A stretch of 64,000 bases of DNA from Bacteroidales bacterium (GTDB lineage: Bacteria > Bacteroidota > Bacteroidia > Bacteroidales > UBA932), in the NCBI GenBank assembly GCA_022653735.1, contig JALCSU010000004.1:29870-93869 (forward strand), written 5' to 3'. Position 1 is the stretch's first letter. The number at the start of each line of letters is the position of its first letter. Under the pieces are notes generated by a model, which saw only the letters and a list, made by a program, of their open reading frames with translations, was not told the origin of the DNA and ran no database searches. The translations under genes were made by a program, and so were the position numbers. Shown one piece after another: positions 1 through 6,022 of the stretch.

Positions 1-32
1 GTTAGGAATATAAAATCTGTTCCGTGAGTCTG

Positions 33-740
33 CTAGGTAGTAGGAGCCGCTGCTGCGAGCTTCACGACTTTCATCTTCTCTCCGGACACCTCTCCGGTCT
101 TGGAATCGACATAGAGCCACTTCACGAACACCTTTGGAGCAGCATCGCTCGGAGTTCCGTACTTCGCATCGTAAGCTGCCTTGATGTTGAGCTCGTCAAC
201 CTCGGCCGTCTGCAAGTCACCGATTGCGGTGGCCTTGGCGTAGGCATTGCTTACACCGTTCGACTGAGGAGCACTGGCCATGATGACCATTTTGAGATCC
301 GCCTTGTTAGCTCCGGTAGGATTGGCCGCCAGAGTGAACGTAAAGGTGGTAGGATTGAGGACGATTTCAGCGTCTGACGGAGCCTCGACTCCACGCAGGG
401 TCGGAGGCGTGGTCAGAGCGGTTCCGCCACAGAAGACAATCCAGTAGTTCAGCCTCATATAGAGGTTGGCTCCGGTGATCTTGGAGGAAGTGCCGAGCAC
501 GGACCGTCCGGCCTGGGACTGAGCAAGCTGAGTCCACGCCATGATCTGCTCGTTGGTGAGGGATTTCCAGCTCTGGGAGAGCTGGCGGAAGATTGATTTC
601 ACTGAGGACTGAGCAGCGGTGCGGACATGGCTCCCGGTGCCCTTGTTGCGGATGTACTTGCGGCCTCTTGACTTGGCTGCGGTGACTCCCTTTGCAGAGC
701 CTGACATCTCCTCAAATGCGATTGATGGAATGTACTTCAT
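33..740 (-). CDS. Element paralogue A, unknown function (235 aa)
   Basis: I do not recognise a named function. This is the first of three related proteins lying in a row on the minus strand. The shared plan is an N-terminal IPS-AF segment, a basic stretch (about residues 20-50), a helix with a tryptophan in the form AWTQLAQ (about 68-74), then a G--L-G--L--RLN-W motif, followed by a beta-rich C-terminal half ending in a V-KW-YVDSKTGE segment. There is no signal peptide or membrane helix. It sits near the left window edge in a mobile element and has its own promoter at 785-814. The tandem paralogues and beta-rich C-termini suggest structural or particle-associated proteins, but that is inference only. 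Confidence 0.7.
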   Translation of the reverse strand: MKYIPSIAFEEMSGSAKGVTAAKSRGRKYIRNKGTGSHVRTAAQSSVKSIFRQLSQSWKSLTNEQIMAWTQLAQSQAGRSVLGTSSKITGANLYMRLNYWIVFCGGTALTTPPTLRGVEAPSDAEIVLNPTTFTFTLAANPTGANKADLKMVIMASAPQSNGVSNAYAKATAIGDLQTAEVDELNIKAAYDAKYGTPSDAAPKVFVKWLYVDSKTGEVSGEKMKVVKLAAAAPTT

Positions 741-765
741 GATGTTTAAGTTTTAATGGTTAAGT

Positions 766-814
766 AGCGGTAACCGCTCTGACGCAAATATAATAAATTA
801 TTCTGATTAACAAT
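766..814 (-). promoter_or_regulatory. Promoter and 5' leader hairpin of paralogue A
   Basis: Read on the minus strand, an ATTG (-33-like, 811-814) is followed after 18 bp by TATATTTG (785-792), the Bacteroidota -7 consensus TAnnTTTG. The inferred transcript start lies near 778-780. It coincides with a small hairpin of AGCGG and CCGCT around a three-base loop (766-778), so the mRNA would begin with a stem. Confidence 0.55.
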
Positions 815-859
815 CAATTAAGCAATAATTTATTACAGATTATCTAAATAAATGCTTTA

Positions 860-1579
860 TTATCCTGGATACTCGTTGCCGTTGATGGATCTGCTCTCGG
901 ACGACTCGTAGCAGACACGTGTCACCTGAGAGACATATCCGGAGTTCTCGTCTATCCAGTAGATCTCGAAAAAATACTTTCTTCCGAGCTGGACATGAAC
1001 GCCGAACTGGCTGGTGTAAACCTCGGTGAAGTCTATCTTTCCGTCCGAGGGCTCCTCAAATGAATCGACGATCACCGTCTGGCCCCAGAGCTTCGCCCTG
1101 CCTAGCGAGTCGGTGGAAGCCATCCTGATCACAAGCCTGCTCGGCCTCGTGTCCGGAGCTCCGAGCCCAGTGATCACCAGCCTGGCCGGAGTGATCCAGA
1201 GATCGTCAAACTTGATATAGGTGGATCCGTGCAGCTCAGCCGGAGCCTCCATGACCAGGCCTTTCCCGAGGATCGCCCTGTTTGTGTTCAGCCCTACGAA
1301 AAGATTCTGCGCCGTCAGCTGCTCCTCTCCGCCCATCGCAGCCTGCCTGCGGTGCGTCCTGGCAAGCTCCGTCCAGCCGGCCAGCTGCTCTTCGTTAAGC
1401 TGACGGAACTGCTTTGTGATGTAGGAGAAATCGGCTCTGCGCTGAGACTGTCTGGCGGACTTCACATGGGAGTGCTGAGCCCTGCCGTTAAGGATTGTAC
1501 GGCCTCCGATCTGCCTAGCTGTTACCTCGGATGCCGTGCCGTGGAATTCATTGAATGCTACTGATGGAATTGCTTTCAT
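860..1579 (-). CDS. Element paralogue B, unknown function (239 aa)
   Basis: Second of the three paralogues; function not recognised. It starts MKAIPSVAFNEFHGTASEV, matching paralogue A position for position in the first 20 residues (IPS-AF-E--G-A--VTA). It has the same central pattern: a basic region with HVKSARQSQ, a helix containing GWTELA (about 67-72), then LTAQNLFVGLNTNRAILG (about 88-105). The C-terminal half is beta-rich and ends with a WIDENSGYVS segment, comparable to YVDSKTGEVS in paralogue A. No signal peptide. It has its own promoter at 1627-1657, so the three genes are separately transcribed copies rather than a simple operon. Confidence 0.7.
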   Translation of the reverse strand: MKAIPSVAFNEFHGTASEVTARQIGGRTILNGRAQHSHVKSARQSQRRADFSYITKQFRQLNEEQLAGWTELARTHRRQAAMGGEEQLTAQNLFVGLNTNRAILGKGLVMEAPAELHGSTYIKFDDLWITPARLVITGLGAPDTRPSRLVIRMASTDSLGRAKLWGQTVIVDSFEEPSDGKIDFTEVYTSQFGVHVQLGRKYFFEIYWIDENSGYVSQVTRVCYESSESRSINGNEYPG

Positions 1580-1605
1580 TGTAAGTAAAAGTTTAGGAAG
1601 TTAAT

Positions 1606-1657
1606 AGGCATGTGGAAATGCCTGCTCAAATTTAATGATTCCCGATTGTAAATCAAT
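1606..1657 (-). promoter_or_regulatory. Promoter and 5' leader hairpin of paralogue B
   Basis: On the minus strand an ATTG (1654-1657) is followed after 19 bp by TAAATTTG (1627-1634), a good Bacteroidota -33/-7 pair. The predicted start near 1620 falls within a hairpin of AGGCAT (1606-1611) and ATGCCT (1618-1623) with a six-base loop. This is the same arrangement as at paralogue A, although the hairpin sequence differs. Confidence 0.6.
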
Positions 1658-1699
1658 GATATGGATTCAGATCCAGGATTTTACCGAAACCATTCCTCG

Positions 1700-2524
1700 C
1701 TATAAGCTGATATCCTGGTCGATCCGTATCGGAACATTTCTGTAACCCCTCTCCCTGTCAAGCAGGAATACCCTCGCATGGAGCGTGTACTCCTGGGCAT
1801 CGATCCCGCTGAACTTCCGATAGTCCAGGATCCTGAACACTGCTGTCCTCTCCGCCTCACCATCCAGGAAGTCCGGATCTTCCAGGACATTCCGCATGAG
1901 CCCTGGATTTGATCCGCCCCCTGACTTAGCCAGCTGCACCTTGGCCAGGACTGCATACCTCTCCGGATGCCTTTCCCGGAACATGTTCAGGTTGAAATAC
2001 AGAACCAGGTCCTTGTCATCGACAGCCTCCGCTTCCAGAAATTCCAGCCCGAACGGAGGAAAGCTCCTGAACGGCACCGGCTCCGGAACATGCTCGTTTC
2101 CCAGGGTGATGAACCCATGATATGCCGACACGAACAGATTCTGCCCCGAAATGTGCGCCCCAGTTCCGAACGGCGGCCTGTGAGGACTGACCTCCCTGGC
2201 CAGCGAGTTCCACACCTCCTGAACACCCTGCGCAAGCTGCCGCCAGGCAGCCAGCGCACGACGGTGCGCAGCGAGCGAGGCGAGCTGGGCATCCGTCCCG
2301 GGAAAGACAAGCGAAGACCGCCTCCTGACATAGCACCTCCCATTCCTGTGGTAGCAGGTGACATCACCCACCGACCCCCAGCAGTCAGAAAAGCAGGTAT
2401 TTTGATAGACAGCAGCCATAGGCAGAAAATTTAGCCGGAAGCCCATACCCGGTTGGCAGGCTGCTCCAACGAGAGGGCAAATTTTACAAATCTTGCCCAA
2501 AGCCGTAGCAGGGATGTAGCACAT
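1700..2524 (-). CDS. Element paralogue C, unknown function (274 aa)
   Basis: Third and most diverged paralogue. The helix with a tryptophan (VWNSLAREV), the ISGQNLFVSAYHGFITLGNE block and the beta-rich C-terminal half align with paralogues A and B. The first 35 residues are cysteine-rich and have no counterpart in the other two. An internal start at MAAVYQ (ATG at 2417-2419) would line up better with the paralogue N-termini, so the true protein may be about 239 aa. It lies at the edge of the large non-coding region, and no clear promoter box was found upstream. Function unknown. Confidence 0.6.
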   Translation of the reverse strand: MCYIPATALGKICKICPLVGAACQPGMGFRLNFLPMAAVYQNTCFSDCWGSVGDVTCYHRNGRCYVRRRSSLVFPGTDAQLASLAAHRRALAAWRQLAQGVQEVWNSLAREVSPHRPPFGTGAHISGQNLFVSAYHGFITLGNEHVPEPVPFRSFPPFGLEFLEAEAVDDKDLVLYFNLNMFRERHPERYAVLAKVQLAKSGGGSNPGLMRNVLEDPDFLDGEAERTAVFRILDYRKFSGIDAQEYTLHARVFLLDRERGYRNVPIRIDQDISL

Positions 2525-2600
2525 CCCATCACAAATTTACGAAAACCCTCTGAATACCAATTCCCGAAAAAAGAAACGAAAGAAAAACCGGAAAAAAGAA

Positions 2601-2769
2601 ATAAAATAAAAAAGCACTGCCTTTTTTCAGTCCGTCGAACAGGCTGTCAAGGTTTTGCAAGGAAATTTCGCGGCCGCAGGCCACGAAACTTTCCGCAGCA
2701 AACGGCGAAGCCGCCTGACCTTTACAGCCGTCGTGAGACGGACTACCTTTGCAGTCTTTTTTATTTTAT
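2601..2769 (+). ncRNA. Candidate structured RNA element (multi-helix fold)
   Basis: A fully nested set of helices can be read directly. P1: 2601-2614 plus 2616-2620 with 2751-2769 (19 bp, one bulged C). P2: 2629-2636 with 2737-2744. P3: 2642-2653 with 2718-2729 (one mismatch). P4: 2654-2658 with 2698-2702. P5: 2661-2665 with 2690-2694, then 2666-2670 with 2684-2688, capped by GGCC-GCA-GGCC. P6: CGGC-GAA-GCCG at 2703-2713. An alternative hairpin CCGTC-GTGA-GACGG competes with P2. No protein frame fits. It could be an RNA or a single-stranded DNA fold; the strand is assigned only from loop types. It does not match a class I know. Confidence 0.5.
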
Positions 2770-2790
2770 CGGAATTGGCATTCATAAATA

Positions 2791-2810
2791 AGAGAATACA
2801 GCATATTCAC
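2791..2810 (+). repeat. 20-bp direct repeat, left copy
   Basis: AGAGAATACAGCATATTCAC here is repeated as AGAGAATGCGGCATATTCAT at 4709-4728 (17 of 20 identical). The pair brackets the GC-rich structured block. Just inside the left copy is ACAAAGG (2814-2820) and just outside the right copy is its complement CCTTTGT (4732-4738). Confidence 0.5.
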
Positions 2811-3080
2811 GAAACAAAGGCTGGCGGGCGAAGCGCCAGCGAGCCGGCCAGCGTAGGTGTCCGGAGGCGAATGCCGACGGACTCCTGCATAAGCGCAGCG
2901 GAGTGGCATCGAGCGTAGCGAGAATGCCTCTCCACTGCGTCCGCCTCAGCCGCTGGCCTGACAGCGGCGGTGGCGGAAATAGACCACAGGTCTGTGCCGG
3001 GCGCAAGCTGGGCACAGTCCTGTTCCTCTGCCAAAGGCAGCAACCAGGCACAGGCCCCCGAATCAAGGCACATTCGGGTC

Positions 3081-3278
3081 GCTGACACGCCCTGGCGTGG
3101 CAGTGTCCCGAACACAGGGGCGTGCCGACAGCCCTGGCTGGAGGCTTGCCCCATACGGGCGGAGGAATGCCGCAAGGCGAAGCCGTAGCGGATTTCCGAA
3201 GCACCGGGGTCTGCGAGGGCTCTGCCCGATGCAGTCCCTGCACCCTGCGAAAGGATTGCTGACAGCCCTGGCTGGCAG
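3081..3278 (+). repeat. Three copies of a GC(T/C)GACA..GCCCTGGC hairpin motif
   Basis: The motif GCTGACAGCCCTGGCTGG occurs at 3258-3275. A close copy lies at 3124-3141, and a version at 3081-3103 has a C and a matching G inserted on the two sides of the stem (ACGCC-CT-GGCGT instead of AGCC-CT-GGCT). The paired insertion keeps the stem intact, as expected of a conserved fold. Confidence 0.45.
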
Positions 3279-3930
3279 CATGCCTTTCGCCTGAGGCTGG
3301 CTGGCAGATTCATCTGACAGTCTGCCTCATATATGCGCAGGGTCTGCAAGTAGCGCCAGCTTCTTGCAGTCCCGAAGCGGCAGACATGCCGAGGGTGTCA
3401 GCCTGAGGCTTGTCTACTCTCAGCGCAGCTGCTCTGCGAGGCGAAGCCGATGCAGTGCTGCGGAGCGTGCAGTCGAGTGAGGGCGCAAGCCCGAACTGGA
3501 CTGCTTAGAAGCGACGAAAATCGGCAAGGCGCAAGCCTTGGCGTGTTTCGTGGCTTCCAGGGGAACAGTGCGCTTGTCTGCGAAGCACGGCAAGCGGACT
3601 GTGGGGAATGTGCAAGCGGAGCGTGGCACTTTCCCCTCTGACCAGGCTCCGCACCTTTCTTTGGATCCCCCTGCCTGACTGTTGCGGCTTAGCGAAGCGT
3701 AAAGAGCCGCAAATGTCATGGCAGCGCACCTCCCCTCGCACTCCGCTTCGGGCGAAGCCCGATTATTGACAAGGGTCGGAGCGTCAGCGGAGACACATTT
3801 GGCAATGGCCTTTGGCCAGCAGGAATGGTGACGGCCTCGGGCCGTCACTCCGCTCAGCACCGCAGGAAGTCAAAGACGTGGGAGCGGGGATAAAGGGGCC
3901 CCGCGCGGATTTGACTTTCCAAGGTGCTGT

Positions 3931-4019
3931 GAGGCAGTCACTTAACATAATCTTGATTGCATAATGGAGCGAAGCGGAATTATGCAATCTCGGAAAGGAT
4001 TATGTTATGTTACTGCCTC
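3931..4019 (+). ncRNA. Long nested hairpin
   Basis: Three nested perfect arms: GAGGCAGT (3931-3938) with ACTGCCTC (4012-4019); TAACATAATC (3943-3952) with GATTATGTTA (3998-4007); GATTGCATAAT (3955-3965) with ATTATGCAATC (3979-3989). The apical loop contains GCGAAGC. It is about 29 bp in total and AT-rich inside a GC-rich block, so base composition alone does not explain it. Confidence 0.55.
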
Positions 4020-4370
4020 TTTATTGGCGGCGAGAGCGGAGCGGTGCCGCCATCTTTGGGGGCGTGTGATGTCAATTGCCGGCTGCTTCTGATATGCTCC
4101 CTTTTCGCACTGACCTTTCAACGTTCGCTCGGCTGACTTTCATTGACAGGCTCCCGGCAGCCGGTCAATTGGCTGAACCGCCGTCTGCGAAGCAGACACC
4201 TCTTTTCATATAGGGGGCGTTGCCGGAGTCTTTTGACTCTCCTGCCGAGGGAGCGTTGTGGAGCCTGAGCTGAAGCGAGCGGAGCGAACGGAAGCGAAGA
4301 GAGCGGAACATGGCGACCGATGGCATAGGAGAGGCAAAAGTCTCCGCAGCCCCCGTCAGGATTGAATGGA

Positions 4371-4407
4371 TCGGCGGTGCTGTCGGCCTGCCGACATGCA
4401 CGGCCGA
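4371..4407 (+). repeat. Covarying hairpin repeat, copy 1
   Basis: Outer stem TCGGC (4371-4375) with GCCGA (4403-4407), a G/G mismatch, then GTGC (4377-4380) with GCAC (4398-4401), a one-base bulge (T4397), and an inner stem TGTCGG with CCGACA (4381-4386, 4391-4396) around CCTG. Copies 2 and 3 have the same layout. Copies 1 and 2 lie inside a longer direct repeat of roughly 75-80 bp (about 4335-4414 and 4502-4582). Confidence 0.65.
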
Positions 4408-4537
4408 TTCCTTTTCATTCTTCAATGCAGCGCAGCTGCAAGGTGCGGACATCGGGAGTCTTCTGAGTTCCGTAGGCTGAGCCGCAGGCGGCCGGAGGAA
4501 CGGAAGAAGTCTCCGTCCGCACTCCTGATTGGATCTA

Positions 4538-4574
4538 TCGGCGGTGCTGGCGGCCTGCCGCCATGCACGGCCGA
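4538..4574 (+). repeat. Covarying hairpin repeat, copy 2
   Basis: Outer stem TCGGC (4538-4542) with GCCGA (4570-4574), G/G mismatch, GTGC (4544-4547) with GCAC (4565-4568), bulged T4564, inner stem TGGCGG (4548-4553) with CCGCCA (4558-4563) around CCTG. Compared with copy 1, the third inner pair T-A has become G-C on both sides. Confidence 0.65.
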
Positions 4575-4652
4575 TTCCTTTCTCTGCCTTATGTGGCGAA
4601 GCCACACGGAGCGTCAGAAAGGCATCTTTCTGTCGCTCATGAAATAAGATGG

Positions 4653-4689
4653 CTGGCGGTGCCTGGGATTTATCCCAGGGCACGGCCAG
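4653..4689 (+). repeat. Covarying hairpin repeat, copy 3
   Basis: Outer stem CTGGC (4653-4657) with GCCAG (4685-4689), G/G mismatch, GTGC (4659-4662) with GCAC (4680-4683), bulged G4679, inner stem CTGGGA (4663-4668) with TCCCAG (4673-4678) around a four-base loop. Two outer pairs and several inner pairs differ from copies 1 and 2 with compensating changes. The GGC-G-GTGC and GCAC-G-GCC core is invariant. Confidence 0.65.
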
Positions 4690-4708
4690 ACCGCTGCAAC
4701 ATATTCAT

Positions 4709-4728
4709 AGAGAATGCGGCATATTCAT
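4709..4728 (+). repeat. 20-bp direct repeat, right copy
   Basis: Matches the left copy at 2791-2810 at 17 of 20 positions and marks the right edge of the structured block. It lies directly upstream of the -7 box of the next gene. Confidence 0.5.
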
Positions 4729-4751
4729 AAACCTTTGTGAGAAAATTACCA

Positions 4752-4759
4752 TATATTTG
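4752..4759 (+). promoter_or_regulatory. -7 promoter box of the 4777 gene
   Basis: TATATTTG fits the Bacteroidota -7 consensus and lies 17 bp upstream of the ATG. A TTTG at 4734-4737 is only 14 bp away, short of the usual 19-20 bp, so the -33 box is doubtful. Confidence 0.45.
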
Positions 4760-4776
4760 TATCAAAGCAACATATT

Positions 4777-5247
4777 ATGGGGAAAAAGGTTGACTATGAC
4801 AAGATGGCGTTGGAGAATTTCAGGCTGGCTATGAATGCTACAATGGAGATGAAGTCTTACAGTGAGAAGCTCTCCGAAGATGGCATCAACGAAACCTCAT
4901 TCTTCTGCATCGCTGTCAGGGTATATACAGAGAAAGATCAGGATCTTATCAAAGCAACTCTCCAAATGATGGCCTTGTCTCTGGCTGACAGCGAAAAGTT
5001 CGGCGGCGACATAGAGAAAGCTGAGAATCATATTATTGAAAGAGGCCAGTATTTCACGCAGTTGATAGAAGATATATTGAATAATCCATATCAGTTTGAC
5101 CCGAACCCTCTGTACTGCGCTCTGTATCGTTATCCGCTTTCCGATGTCCGATATTCGCCTGTCGGGCCGTCAGATCCGGAGGCGTTCAAGGAATGTGTGC
5201 AGAAGATGTTCGTGAAGATGATGCAGGATAAAATCGTATGTAACTGA
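4777..5247 (+). CDS. Hypothetical protein (156 aa)
   Basis: Not recognised. It is a soluble, acidic, mostly helical protein. It has YDKMALENFRLAMNATMEM near the N-terminus, a helical middle (KDQDLIKATLQMMALSLAD), and a proline-rich segment around residues 108-135 (NPYQFDPNPLYCALYRYPL). No signal peptide or membrane span is visible. It is the only + strand protein gene in the element part of the window and lies immediately downstream of the structured block, with a -7 box between the two. That position makes it a candidate partner of the putative RNA, but nothing in the sequence shows an RNA-binding motif. Confidence 0.65.
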   Translation: MGKKVDYDKMALENFRLAMNATMEMKSYSEKLSEDGINETSFFCIAVRVYTEKDQDLIKATLQMMALSLADSEKFGGDIEKAENHIIERGQYFTQLIEDILNNPYQFDPNPLYCALYRYPLSDVRYSPVGPSDPEAFKECVQKMFVKMMQDKIVCN

Positions 5248-5321
5248 TAATGGAACAATATTATTGCACTTTTCTATCTTATTGTTTGTTTAAAATGGAA
5301 GATAAGAAATCACATAGAAAG

Positions 5322-5371
5322 CCCTCCCGAAAAGCTATATAAGATTGGGACCTATATACTTATTGGGAGGG
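5322..5371 (+). terminator. Possible terminator or hairpin after the 4777 gene
   Basis: CCCTCCC (5322-5328) pairs with GGGAGGG (5365-5371), with an inner TATATA pair (5336-5341, 5353-5358), followed by ATTATTGTTATTTG. The loop is large, so this is a weak call. Confidence 0.35.
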
Positions 5372-5430
5372 ATTATTGTTATTTGCCTATGTTTAAACCT
5401 TTAGATTGATAATTATTATTAACGATTAAT

Positions 5431-5715
5431 TTAAAAGAATTCGATAAGCCTTTCAGGATTCCATAGAGTGAAAGACATTTTTACAGGACGCCTTCTCTCG
5501 GTATAAATACTACCTATGACTGGCTCATTTTTGCCATAAACTTTTTCTTTTCTTGTAAATGGGAATCCCATAGCTCTCATAGTTACTAATGTCATTTGTT
5601 CGGAATTGGTTTTTTCCGCGAAAGTGTATAATAGGATCCTATCTTGTATAGTAATACTTTGATCAAAATAGAAAACTGAATCAATCATAGATTCAACATT
5701 ATCTCCTGATATCAT
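5431..5715 (-). CDS. Hypothetical protein, probably 5'-truncated (94 aa)
   Basis: Not recognised. The first ATG gives 94 aa, but the same frame stays open upstream to a stop at 5872-5874. The upstream translation looks protein-like (for example KQGACNISINISGKHDGSV) and contains no ATG, GTG or TTG start. The gene may therefore have lost its 5' end, or may use an unusual start. The C-terminal part is mixed alpha/beta with a basic TERRRPVKM segment. Base composition is AT-rich like the adjacent restriction-modification genes, so it may belong to that cargo block. No promoter was identified. Confidence 0.45.
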   Translation of the reverse strand: MISGDNVESMIDSVFYFDQSITIQDRILLYTFAEKTNSEQMTLVTMRAMGFPFTRKEKVYGKNEPVIGSIYTERRRPVKMSFTLWNPERLIEFF

Positions 5716-6022
5716 TACTTTGAGTGGCTGAAGATATACTGAACCGTCATGCTTGCCACTTATATTTATTGAAATATTGCAGGCCCCTTGTTTGATTATT
5801 TTACAATTTTGGTAGATGATATAATTTCTCGGTTCAAAAGAACACTCTTTGATTAGATAAAATTGTAATGGTTAGTATGTGTCCATACTAAATAAATTAT
5901 AGATGCTTATGAGTAAATTTAGTTATCGAATGGTTTATATATTGTAAGAGTCTCTAATGATTAATCTTCTTAACTATTAAATATTAATCAATTTGATCTA
6001 CAAACTTTCTCAGTTGCCTATC

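Larger units (their letters stand above)
2811..4708 (+). ncRNA. Large GC-rich, densely hairpinned non-coding block
   Basis: About 1.9 kb without a convincing gene. Open frames exist on both strands but overlap each other, lack domain-like composition and follow the repeat structure. Readable stems on the + strand include: 2992-2998 with 3011-3017; 3344-3350 with 3363-3369; GGGC-GCAA-GCCC at 3481-3492; 3508-3530 with 3535-3557 (17 bp, GCAA loop); 3566-3576 with 3591-3601; 3603-3613 with 3626-3636; 3684-3689 with 3705-3710; CGGGC-GAA-GCCCG at 3749-3761; 3828-3836 with 3840-3848; 3869-3874 with 3910-3915 enclosing 3884-3889 with 3899-3904; and 4073-4086 with 4157-4171. GNRA and GNA loops recur on this strand, which favours a + strand RNA. 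I infer one large RNA or several in tandem. Boundaries are uncertain. Confidence 0.45.

Noticed and set aside
2807..3349. 180-codon open frame on the minus strand, and other long frames through 4683
   Set aside because: They overlap other frames on both strands, have no domain-like sequence, and the DNA is explained better by hairpin structure and high GC.
2600..4730. Retron or diversity-generating retroelement
   Set aside because: No reverse transcriptase gene or template/variable repeat pair is present in the window.
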